Positions 1 to 5,372 of a stretch of DNA of 6,463 nucleotides are shown here, piece after piece. Each line of letters begins with the position of its first letter. Position 1 is the first letter of the stretch. Under the pieces are notes generated by a model. It worked only from the letters and a program-made list of their open reading frames with translations. It searched no databases and was not told where the DNA came from. The stretch is from an uncultured Bacilli bacterium (GTDB taxonomy: Bacteria; Bacillota_I; Bacilli_A; RF39; UBA660): contig CANQZH010000067.1 of NCBI GenBank assembly GCA_947628245.1, positions 1-6,463 of the forward strand, read 5' to 3'. Made by a program: the position numbers and the translations under genes.

Positions 1-95
1 AAAAAACTTTCTAGAAAATCAACAACTATTTTCTTATTACTAAAAAGATGATTAAAGACAATATCATTCATTAAAGACTTAAAATTACTATTCAT
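1..95 (-). CDS. 5' end of a gene, possibly Rpn-type PD-(D/E)XK nuclease (partial)
   Basis: Only the first 31 codons lie in the window; the rest runs off the left edge. The start is well supported: the ATG at 93-95 follows a strong AGAGGAGGT ribosome binding site (about 102-110) at normal spacing. The visible residues include LMNDIVFNHLFSN and IVVDFLESF. This resembles the beginning of Rpn / PD-(D/E)XK transposase-like nucleases, which open with a phrase of the type 'DxVFKxxFxNxxxxxxFLNxF'. The active-site residues would lie further downstream and cannot be seen, so the family call is tentative while the gene itself is likely. A short hairpin (114-131) sits just upstream of the ribosome binding site in the leader. 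The gene lies beyond a terminator at 179-199, so it probably has its own promoter, but I could not pick out a convincing one. Confidence 0.6.
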   Translation of the reverse strand, partial: MNSNFKSLMNDIVFNHLFSNKKIVVDFLESF

Positions 96-178
96 CAGTT
101 TACCTCCTCTCTAAGAAAGATTACCCTTTCTACTAATATATTCCCATTTTTTTCTCGATTTCCTTTTTTTTTGGCAAA

Positions 179-199
179 TAAAAAAAGTGTTTCCACACT
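179..199 (-). terminator. intrinsic terminator after the thioredoxin-fold gene
   Basis: On the minus strand AGTGT-GGAA-ACACT forms a 5-bp stem (186-199 on the plus strand) followed at once by a run of T. It overlaps the TAG stop of the upstream gene at 198-200. The stem is short but the tetraloop and U-tract are typical. A T-run also follows on the plus strand, so it could work in both directions. Confidence 0.65.
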
Positions 200-899
200 A
201 TTTTTTCTTTTTACTAGAAGTCTTTTTAGTAGATTTCTTACTACTAGAATTTTTATTAGTTGTTTTTTTAACTTCTTTCTTTTCTTCAACTTTTTCTTCT
301 GCTTTTTCTTCAACCTTTTCTTTTTTAACAGGTTTTTCATAATACTTACTAGTATTATCTTTTCTTGATAAATAAACAACATAACCAAATCCAGCAATAG
401 CAATTACAATAATAACTACTGCAATAATTGTATCAGCATTATTAGAAGCATTTTCTTTAACTAAAGTATATTCAGGAGTAACATTATATTCTCCACTATC
501 TCTAACTCTTTCTACAACACTAGTAGCTGAATCATCATTATAATAAGTATCAATAGCCGCTTTTATTTGATCATCATAACTAGTAGTATAACCACTAAAA
601 GTTTGATCACCAATTATAATATATGGTACCCCATCCATTTCTTCACCAAGTTCAGTAGCTACAGCTTTACCTAACTTAGCATTTTCTGCATTATTCCATA
701 CTTCATATTCAACTAAATCAAACTTATCACGATAATTAGCATCATTAACTAAATCTTGAAAAAAAGTTAAAGCTTTTTTACAAAAACCACAAGTAGCACC
801 CTTAAAAATATAAACATTCTTTTTACTAGCAGCATCTACTCCTAAAGGAAGAACAATTCCTATAATACTTAACAACAACAATAACTTAATTTTTTTCAT
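198..899 (-). CDS. membrane-anchored thioredoxin-fold protein with Lys/Glu-rich tail
   Basis: The protein has 233 residues. An N-terminal signal sequence (about 1-24, ending VDA|AS) leads into a thioredoxin-like domain with YIFKGATCGFC, the redox pair being Cys37 and Cys40 in a CGFC motif. A GVPY cis-proline loop (Pro92) and a GYT segment typical of glutaredoxin-like folds follow. A hydrophobic segment (about 157-176) comes next, then a tail of about 55 residues made almost wholly of Lys, Glu, Ser and Thr. The layout suggests an extracytoplasmic redox domain held on the outer face of the membrane with a basic tail inside. Whether the N-terminal segment is cleaved is unknown. The start at 899 is chosen because GAGGTGG (905-911) precedes it at good spacing; an upstream in-frame start would run through this site. 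It has its own promoter (919-947) and a terminator at its end, so it is probably monocistronic. The substrate is unknown. Confidence 0.85.
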   Translation of the reverse strand: MKKIKLLLLLSIIGIVLPLGVDAASKKNVYIFKGATCGFCKKALTFFQDLVNDANYRDKFDLVEYEVWNNAENAKLGKAVATELGEEMDGVPYIIIGDQTFSGYTTSYDDQIKAAIDTYYNDDSATSVVERVRDSGEYNVTPEYTLVKENASNNADTIIAVVIIVIAIAGFGYVVYLSRKDNTSKYYEKPVKKEKVEEKAEEKVEEKKEVKKTTNKNSSSKKSTKKTSSKKKK

Positions 900-918
900 A
901 CTTTCCACCTCAACTTGT

Positions 919-947
919 ATTATAGCAAAAACAAAAACATAAAACAA
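919..947 (-). promoter_or_regulatory. promoter of the thioredoxin-fold gene
   Basis: On the minus strand TTGTTT (942-947), a 17-base spacer and TATAAT (919-924) preceded by TGC form an extended sigma-A type promoter. The predicted start near 912 leaves a leader of about 13 bases that begins at the ribosome binding site. Confidence 0.7.
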
Positions 948-948
948 T

Positions 949-971
949 AAAAAAAGAAGGTTTTATCCCTC
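949..971 (-). terminator. intrinsic terminator after the CotF-like gene
   Basis: On the minus strand GAGGG-ATAAAA-CCTTC (956-971) forms a 5-bp stem with one G-U pair, followed by seven T. It overlaps the last codons of the CotF-like gene and partly overlaps the -35 region of the next promoter. Confidence 0.6.
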
Positions 972-1217
972 TAAACTAGCATTATACTTACTATAAGTTT
1001 TCTTAATTTTACTAACTTCTACATTAGTTACATTATACATTCCAAGTTCACTCATCTCTTTAAATAAATCATATTGTAAATTAAGAACTTCATTTAAAGA
1101 TTTTACAAAACAAGAATGAACATCTAAAGTCCCAGACTCAATTGACCCGTGTAAACATAAATCACCTAATACTTTTAAATCCCATAATATTCCTTCTAAC
1201 ATAGTTTTATCGTCCAT
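963..1217 (-). CDS. CotF-like spore coat protein
   Basis: This 84-residue protein fits the coat F family. The segment LGDLCLHGSIES followed by a central helix (LNEVLNLQYDLFKEMSELGMYNV) matches the usual order 'LYLHGTIES...LNxxLxxQxxIYxxMxxxGWYxV' of CotF-domain proteins, which form small helical bundles in the spore coat. Coat F proteins are often 80-160 residues, so this is a single short domain. The start at 1215-1217 is supported by AGGAGG eight bases upstream. It overlaps the preceding small gene by 11 bases, which suggests translational coupling and a joint product or complex. A terminator follows it. The family call rests on remembered sequence pattern, not on a search. Confidence 0.75.
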   Translation of the reverse strand: MDDKTMLEGILWDLKVLGDLCLHGSIESGTLDVHSCFVKSLNEVLNLQYDLFKEMSELGMYNVTNVEVSKIKKTYSKYNASLEG

Positions 1218-1395
1218 TACTATAACCTCCTAACAAATCATAAAATGTTTTATAAAGACTATCAACTTTTTTACTAATCTTCTTTAAAACATCTTCATTA
1301 CTATTTAAACATTCCCGATTAATATCCAAATGTTTCTTAAAATACTCTAAATGTCCTAAAACATCCTCAACATATAATAATTCTTTTTCACTCAT
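1207..1395 (-). CDS. small CotF-related helical protein, probably spore coat
   Basis: This 62-residue, mostly helical protein begins MSEKELLYVEDVLGHLEYF and ends with a helix containing KKVDSLYKTFYDLL. The 'YVEDxLGHxxF...FYxLL' pattern is like small proteins that sit next to CotF genes in spore-forming Firmicutes and like the first helices of coat F domains. It may be a partner of the CotF-like protein encoded directly downstream, whose start lies inside the end of this gene (11-base overlap). The start at 1393-1395 has GGGTGAT a few bases upstream as a moderate ribosome binding site. There is no signal peptide or membrane segment. A possible sporulation-type promoter lies upstream (GGTATGTT at 1435-1442, CATACTAG at 1412-1419, 15 bases apart), resembling sigma-E/sigma-K elements only loosely. 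Confidence 0.65.
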   Translation of the reverse strand: MSEKELLYVEDVLGHLEYFKKHLDINRECLNSNEDVLKKISKKVDSLYKTFYDLLGGYSNGR

Positions 1396-1475
1396 ATCAA
1401 ATCACCCACTACTAGTATGTAAAGAAAAAGCAAAAACATACCAAAAAAATATAATCAAGACAACATCAATACAAT

Positions 1476-2012
1476 TTATATAAATAAATGATACAATCCT
1501 AAGCAAATCAACAATAAAACGCCAAATACACTAGCCTTATTCCCAACCATTTCTTTAGCAAATTTCCCAATCAAAAGTCCTAAAAGTGTAAAGCTAAAAC
1601 TCGTCAAAGAAAATATTAACATTGTAAAAACTTTACTATTAGTAATAGCATCAAGCCCTAAACCAGTTGAAAAAGCATCAATCGATACCCCAAAAGCAAA
1701 CAAAAACATTCCTAAATATGATAAATCAATCTTTTCATCTTCTTCTTTTCGAAAATTAAGCATTAAATTAATAGCTAAAAAAAGTAAAATACCCCCTAAC
1801 AATTTATTAGAATTAAGAGCAAAAAAAGTAACCAAAGAATTACCAACAATCAAACCTAAACTAGGCATTACATAATGCATAACTCCAACAATCAAACTTA
1901 ACTTAAAACAATCTTTTTTACTAATATTGCTAGTCCCTAAACCAAGCGATAAAGAAAAAGTATCCATACTCAAAGCAATTGCAATTAAAAAAGCTGAAAA
2001 AAATTCTACCAT
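1476..2012 (-). CDS. mntP: putative manganese efflux pump MntP
   Basis: The protein has 178 residues and about six membrane helices, the usual length and topology for MntP (DUF204). Two related half-motifs are visible: SMDTFSLSLGLG with Asp17 in helix 1, and SIDAFSTGLGL with Asp112 in the fourth helix. These match the intramembrane Asp positions of MntP, which exports Mn2+ across the cell membrane. YtaF, a sporulation membrane protein of the same superfamily, is the main alternative. The length and the position just after spoIIR, as ywlD (mntP) lies a few genes beyond spoIIR in B. subtilis, favour MntP. The start has GGAGAT about six bases upstream. It lies 33 bases after the spoIIR stop with no terminator between, so the two are probably cotranscribed. 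In B. subtilis mntP is controlled by MntR and in many other bacteria by the yybP-ykoY riboswitch; neither is evident here. Confidence 0.85.
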   Translation of the reverse strand: MVEFFSAFLIAIALSMDTFSLSLGLGTSNISKKDCFKLSLIVGVMHYVMPSLGLIVGNSLVTFFALNSNKLLGGILLFLAINLMLNFRKEEDEKIDLSYLGMFLFAFGVSIDAFSTGLGLDAITNSKVFTMLIFSLTSFSFTLLGLLIGKFAKEMVGNKASVFGVLLLICLGLYHLFI

Positions 2013-2045
2013 ATAATATCTCCAACTAATTATATGATAGAATCT

Positions 2046-2549
2046 CTAAGAATATTTATCTAAAATATCTTTAATTAAAAGACGATACTCAATATTATCA
2101 CTATTATTATCTTTACCTTCAATTAAACACAAAGGCGGAAACATCACACACCACCAATTATTACCTAACCCATTACCCAAAGTTACAACTAAAGACTCAT
2201 ATTCCCCAGCCTCATAATTTACACCATAATAAGTTTTACTAGGAAAATAATTTAAACCAAAATTAACTTCATTATTAGGAACTATCTTCCCAACTTTCTT
2301 TCTAATATTATCAAGATTACTATTAATTAACTTAACAGCTTCATCTTTATTCTTAGCATCAACCATCAACTTATCTAAATCTTTTTCTAAAGCATTTTTA
2401 ACCTTCATTTTTAACTCTTGATCTTTCATACTATTACTATTAGCAATAACTCTAAACCTAATAGCATAATCTGGAATAATAATCTCTTCTTTATGATTAA
2501 AACTATATACAATAAAAAACATAAATAAAATAGGAATTAATTTTTTCAT
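2046..2549 (-). CDS. spoIIR: stage II sporulation protein R
   Basis: SpoIIR is made in the forespore under sigma-F and secreted into the intermembrane space, where it activates SpoIIGA to process pro-sigma-E in the mother cell. The 167-residue protein has an N-terminal hydrophobic segment (about 3-17) followed by family hallmarks: YAIRFRVIANSNSMKDQELK near residue 30, and NWWCVMFPPLCLIEG near residue 130, where the family reads 'NWWCVLFPPLCFV'. It is somewhat shorter than B. subtilis SpoIIR, which has a longer C-terminus. Two adjacent ATG codons exist at 2552 and 2549; the second is preferred because TAGGTGAG ends right at the first. A weak sigma-F/sigma-G-like site (GAATA at 2590-2594, CATAAAT at 2565-2571, 18 bases apart) overlaps the stop of the gene before it, so forespore-specific expression is possible but not proven. 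Confidence 0.92.
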   Translation of the reverse strand: MKKLIPILFMFFIVYSFNHKEEIIIPDYAIRFRVIANSNSMKDQELKMKVKNALEKDLDKLMVDAKNKDEAVKLINSNLDNIRKKVGKIVPNNEVNFGLNYFPSKTYYGVNYEAGEYESLVVTLGNGLGNNWWCVMFPPLCLIEGKDNNSDNIEYRLLIKDILDKYS

Positions 2550-2588
2550 CATCTCACCTACTTTATTTATGTTTAATTTAATAATTAT

Positions 2589-3149
2589 TTATTCACATTG
2601 ACCACTTAAAATACATTTTTGACATATATTAAATTCTGATTCTACTTGATCAAAACCATCAACTAAAGAAAAAACAAAACTAATAATTGTTGGAATAAAG
2701 AAAATAGCTACTCCTGCAATAAGTCTAAACATAAACGATTTTAATGATTTAGATATTTCACCATCTTTTCCACCAGTAACAGCCTTAAACAAATCTATTA
2801 TTCCAAATACTATTAATAATAAAGGAATAACAATTTTAACAATTAATAAAACGTAACTAATAAATTTTAATGGTGACTTTAACTTAGAACAAGGTCCATC
2901 ACCACTTACTTCACCATTAAGATTTAACCTCGAATTAAATGTATAATTTATTCCATCAATAGTGATAGTATTACCATCTTTTTTAACATCACTGGAATCT
3001 TTAGAAATAATTTTACAATCACCATCCTGACAATATTTAAAATTTCTTCCACCATCAATATAAGTATAATAATTTTCTGCATTAACCATTTTAATATCAA
3101 TAAAACATAAAAAGAACAATACAAGCAATCCTAACTTTCTTTTACTCAT
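2589..3149 (-). CDS. secreted, TrbC/VirB2 pilin-like protein with two membrane segments
   Basis: The protein has 186 residues. MSKRK and a hydrophobic core form a signal peptide with likely cleavage after VNA (residue 24). An extracellular region of about 70 residues follows, containing Cys40, Cys45 and Cys87, with repeated D/G-rich turns. Two membrane helices (about 95-120 and 140-163) are joined by a short polar loop reading DLFKAVTGGKDGEISKSLK. A short tail has three Cys (176, 179, 185). Two helices with the 'KAVxxGxxxEI.KSxK.F..RLIAGVAIFFIPTII' order resemble TrbC/VirB2-type pilin-like proteins that are common, mostly as unannotated genes, in gut Firmicutes and Mollicutes. No conjugation genes are nearby, so a role in DNA transfer is not supported. 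Start 3149 is chosen over 3164 because it gives a normal signal peptide and a ~20-base leader from the promoter at 3176-3204; its ribosome binding site is weak. Confidence 0.75.
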   Translation of the reverse strand: MSKRKLGLLVLFFLCFIDIKMVNAENYYTYIDGGRNFKYCQDGDCKIISKDSSDVKKDGNTITIDGINYTFNSRLNLNGEVSGDGPCSKLKSPLKFISYVLLIVKIVIPLLLIVFGIIDLFKAVTGGKDGEISKSLKSFMFRLIAGVAIFFIPTIISFVFSLVDGFDQVESEFNICQKCILSGQCE

Positions 3150-3175
3150 TTTCTCAACTCTCATATACTACATCT

Positions 3176-3204
3176 ATTATATTAAAATTAATTTAAAAAT
3201 GCAA
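3176..3204 (-). promoter_or_regulatory. promoter of the pilin-like gene (and perhaps spoIIR-mntP)
   Basis: On the minus strand TTGCAT (3199-3204), exactly 17 bases and TATAAT (3176-3181) form a good sigma-A type promoter. Transcription would start near 3169, leaving about 20 bases before the preferred start codon. Confidence 0.75.
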
Positions 3205-3222
3205 TATATATGATTTAAACAT

Positions 3223-3253
3223 AAAAAAAGAATAAATTAATTATTCTTTTTTT
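3223..3253 (-). terminator. bidirectional-looking terminator after the 298-residue gene
   Basis: AGAATAA-ATTAA-TTATTCT (3229-3247) is a perfect inverted repeat flanked by a run of A before and a run of T after it, giving up to 13 bp of stem. It lies 28 bases past the stop at 3282 and separates that gene from the promoter of the pilin-like gene. All stem pairs except one are A-T. Confidence 0.7.
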
Positions 3254-3281
3254 CTAAATTTAATAACAAAAACTATTTTTA

Positions 3282-4178
3282 TTACTTACTCAAATTATTA
3301 CCATTATTCATATTCATATCTAAAACAGCATTTAAAAATTTTTCATTATTAGGTTCTTCCAAACGCATTTTATATATTGCTTCAATTTGTTCTTCTGTAT
3401 AAGTTGTAACTCCATAAGGAGCATCAATTCTCATAGCCTTTTCATTACCCATATTAATAGCTTCAACATCTAAATAATCTTTAGTTACAACCGCGCCTTT
3501 CTTACCATCTAATTGAATAAATTCCTTAATTGCAACTTTATTCATATCTTCTGGATTTCTAACAGCACTATAAGCTGAATATTTAGAATTTTTAATACTA
3601 TCTAAAGTAATATTACCATTAACAATTAAAGGTTTACGATAAAAAACTTGAGTTTTTAATTCTTTATCTTTATACTCATAAGCTAAAGGACTGTTATCAA
3701 AAACTAAATTAATATTTAATGATTCACCTCCATTAAGTGGTGAATTTATCACTTGTCTTTCAATTACAGTATCATTAGCAATTGTTTCACTAGTAAACTC
3801 ATAACTACCATCAACTTGATTATCATAAGTTTGTTTTTGTCCTTCTGAAGCATAAGGATTTTTCTTACGAGTAAACATTCCTCTACTTTCTTCACATACT
3901 AAATGATTATTCTGATCTAAATGAAGTTGATAAGTACTAACAACACGATTATTACTTTCTTCACTTAAATTACCACCACTAGCTAAAGTATAAGATAAAT
4001 CAATACTTACCCCTTTCTCATAAGGAGTAGCTGAAAAACTAGGAGCAAAATATGATTTACTATTATAAGATAAATCAATCATCTCATCAATGCTCTTAAG
4101 TCTTTTAAGAAATTCTGGTTGCTTTTTTAAGTCTTCATCAGCTTGACTATAAACATTACCTAAATATTTTAAATCCAT
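3282..4178 (-). CDS. hypothetical protein, 298 residues, soluble
   Basis: I do not recognise this family. The start at 4178 is preferred because GAGGTGG (4182-4188) sits just before it; a TTG four codons upstream would overlap that site. There is no signal peptide or membrane segment, so it is probably cytoplasmic. The first 40 residues are charged and helical (DLKKQPEFLKRLKSIDEMID). The middle (about 45-220) alternates hydrophobic and polar residues like a beta-rich domain (GVSIDLSYTLASGG, SLNINLVFDN, LIVNGNITLDS). The end (about 250-285) is again helical (YTEEQIEAIYKMRLEEP). There are no Cys clusters, no nucleotide-binding loop and only one Cys (in HLVCEESRG). It sits between prmC and a terminator, 50 bases after the prmC stop, and a TATACT box at 4195-4200 could start transcription right at the ribosome binding site. 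Confidence 0.75.
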   Translation of the reverse strand: MDLKYLGNVYSQADEDLKKQPEFLKRLKSIDEMIDLSYNSKSYFAPSFSATPYEKGVSIDLSYTLASGGNLSEESNNRVVSTYQLHLDQNNHLVCEESRGMFTRKKNPYASEGQKQTYDNQVDGSYEFTSETIANDTVIERQVINSPLNGGESLNINLVFDNSPLAYEYKDKELKTQVFYRKPLIVNGNITLDSIKNSKYSAYSAVRNPEDMNKVAIKEFIQLDGKKGAVVTKDYLDVEAINMGNEKAMRIDAPYGVTTYTEEQIEAIYKMRLEEPNNEKFLNAVLDMNMNNGNNLSK

Positions 4179-4228
4179 AATCCACCTCAATTATAGTATA
4201 ACACATTCAAAAACAATACCTTAAAATC

Positions 4229-4963
4229 TTAATTATTTTTTACATTATTTGACAAAAAAACATACCGATCTTTACCCGCTAAATCTTTTTTTAATTCAAA
4301 ATTATAATCAGGTAACATTTCTAAAACTAAATTTTTAAGACGATTTCCTTGTTGATAACCAATCTCAAAAGCAACTAACAAAGGTTTACTTTTTAACAAA
4401 CTAATTTTCTTAATAATCTCTTCATAATAAAATAACCCATCATCTAAAGCATATAAAGCATTTTGAGGTTCATATAAAACTTCCTTACCAACCTCTTCAT
4501 CATAACTAACATAAGGAGGATTACTAACAATTACATCATAATTTTCATAACTAATATCAAACATTGAACAATTAATGAAATTAACATCAACTTTATTTAA
4601 TAAAGCATTTTCTTTAGCTAAACAAATTGCATCACCACTAATATCAACACCAGTAACATTACTTAAAATATTCTTTTTTAAAGCAATTGAAATACACCCA
4701 CTACCACAACCCAAATCTAAAATATTAGCTTTAACATTTAATCTATTAATTCTTTTAATCAATTCTTCTACCAAATATTCGGTTTCAAATCTAGGAATTA
4801 AAACTCTTTCATCAACTTTAATAATAGTATTTAAAAAAGGTACATCACCAATTAAATATTGTACTGGATAATTATTATTTAATTTACGTACAATTTCTTC
4901 TAAATTATCATATTTTTTAACAAGAAGTTCCCAATCAACTTGACTTACAAAATCCGGTTTCAT
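4229..4963 (-). CDS. prmC: peptide chain release factor N5-glutamine methyltransferase PrmC (HemK)
   Basis: PrmC uses S-adenosylmethionine to methylate the glutamine of the GGQ motif in release factors. The 244-residue protein shows the linker YPVQYLIGDVPF and VLIPRFETE (about 32-62), the SAM-binding motif I ILDLGCGSG (81-89), acidic VDIS (106-109), and the catalytic NPPY (148-151) that clamps the target glutamine. It ends with the usual AGKDRYV segment. The N-terminal helical domain that holds the release factor is only about 30 residues, against about 75 in typical PrmC, and an in-frame stop just upstream rules out a longer start. An ATG at 4975 is possible but has no ribosome binding site; 4963 follows GAGTGAT and suits the predicted transcription start near 4977. 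Its substrate gene prfA lies upstream, separated by 780 bases instead of the usual few. Confidence 0.93.
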   Translation of the reverse strand: MKPDFVSQVDWELLVKKYDNLEEIVRKLNNNYPVQYLIGDVPFLNTIIKVDERVLIPRFETEYLVEELIKRINRLNVKANILDLGCGSGCISIALKKNILSNVTGVDISGDAICLAKENALLNKVDVNFINCSMFDISYENYDVIVSNPPYVSYDEEVGKEVLYEPQNALYALDDGLFYYEEIIKKISLLKSKPLLVAFEIGYQQGNRLKNLVLEMLPDYNFELKKDLAGKDRYVFLSNNVKNN

Positions 4964-4983
4964 AACATCACTCATTTCAGTAT

Positions 4984-5012
4984 ATTATCTTTAGAATAAG
5001 ATTCTTATTCAA
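4984..5012 (-). promoter_or_regulatory. prmC promoter with palindromic operator-like site
   Basis: On the minus strand TTGAAT (5007-5012), exactly 17 bases and GATAAT (4984-4989) form a promoter with a start near 4977. A perfect 8-1-8 palindrome, GAATAAGATTCTTATTC (4994-5010), lies in the spacer and overlaps the -35 box, where a bound dimer would block RNA polymerase. It could instead be a hairpin in RNA reading through from upstream. Confidence 0.6.
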
Positions 5013-5018
5013 AAATTT

Positions 5019-5256
5019 AAAAAAAAAATCCTCAGTACTTTATATTATAAATCTTTTATTTTTAATATTTAATAAATGGAAGGAGGCGGTCCAATATAAA
5101 AAGTAAACTTTGGCTCATTTAATAGCATTGATAATATTATTAATTATTCATTTAAAAATTTACAACTCAAGGACCACCAATTTTTTTAAATTAAAGAGCA
5201 CCTAACTAACCAATATTAGATGTATCCCTTTAATAGAAAGACTTTCATTTCTTTCC
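5019..5256 (-). ncRNA. predicted minus-strand RNA of copy A
   Basis: A strong promoter (5263-5291) predicts a start near 5256. The RNA would open with a GAAAG...CTTTC hairpin (5236-5255) and continue into the block with the CTAAT-ATTG-GTTAG hairpin, which pairs fully only as minus-strand RNA (one U-G pair; an A-C mismatch on the other strand). The next likely stop is the run of ten T at 5019-5028 on the minus strand, but no strong stem precedes it, so the 3' end is a guess and the RNA may run on into prmC. Confidence 0.35.
5094..5189 (+). pseudogene. decayed copy of the 47-codon ORF
   Basis: This is the counterpart of the copy B ORF. The ribosome binding site GGAAGGAGG (5079-5086) is intact, but the aligned start codon is ATA and the next codon is TAA. 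Past that stop the frame still encodes FNSIDNIINYSFKNL, which aligns without gaps with FNSLDSYTSYTIKNL in copy B, and it then runs to a TAA at 5187. Several changes are conservative (L/I, S/N, T/S, I/F). It is probably a dead copy. No plus-strand promoter is visible upstream. Confidence 0.5.
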
Positions 5257-5262
5257 AACTAA

Positions 5263-5291
5263 ATTATAACAATTCAAATTTAATAAATCAA
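5263..5291 (-). promoter_or_regulatory. minus-strand promoter of copy A
   Basis: On the minus strand TTGATT (5286-5291), 17 bases and TATAAT (5263-5268). The start near 5256 falls at the first base of the GAAAG...CTTTC hairpin, the same relation as in copy B. This promoter is kept although the plus-strand ORF of copy A has decayed. Confidence 0.7.
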
Positions 5292-5343
5292 TATAAAAAT
5301 AACAATAGCACACTATAAAATATGTAAAAAAACGTCAAAAACT

Positions 5344-5372
5344 ATTTAAAAAATATAATTTTATGCTACAAT
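5344..5372 (+). promoter_or_regulatory. extended -10 promoter of the copy B sense transcript
   Basis: TATGC followed by TACAAT (5367-5372) fits the TRTGN extended -10 pattern of Gram-positive sigma-A promoters. The -35 region is weak (ATTTAA at 5344-5349, 17 bases away). The expected start at about 5379-5381 coincides with the first base of the 5' pairing arm GAGATACAT. Confidence 0.55.

Larger units (their letters stand above)
5029..5291. repeat. copy A of a duplicated intergenic element (degenerate)
   Basis: This block aligns from end to end with copy B (5411-5747). Shared landmarks in order are CCTCAGT, GGAAnGAGGyGGTCC, TTTAATAGCnTTGATA, AAAATTTA, CACCTAACTAA, ATTAGATGTATC, the GAAAG...CTTTC hairpin and AATTATAAC. 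One 32-base block (5197-5228 against 5614-5645) has 27 identical positions, the differences falling mainly in a hairpin loop. Copy A lacks the left arm of the element (the match to 5381-5404 is missing), so the plus-strand promoter and the outer stem are gone. It also lacks two insertions present in copy B. The degree of difference suggests an old duplication. Confidence 0.75.

Noticed and set aside
171..368. Plus-strand Phe-rich reading frame (65 codons)
   Set aside because: It is the antisense shadow of the same Lys-rich tail (TTT opposite AAA) and overlaps a terminator.
95..403. Long Lys-rich minus-strand reading frame (102 codons)
   Set aside because: It is an alternative frame of the Lys/Glu tail of the thioredoxin-fold gene, with no ribosome binding site of its own and a low-complexity product.
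4575..4871. Plus-strand reading frame of 98 codons inside prmC
   Set aside because: It is antisense to clearly conserved PrmC motifs, with no ribosome binding site.
5311..5338. Minus-strand TTGACG ... TATAGT as a promoter between the two copies
   Set aside because: The boxes are only 15 bases apart and nothing conserved starts after them; the copy A promoter just downstream is far better.
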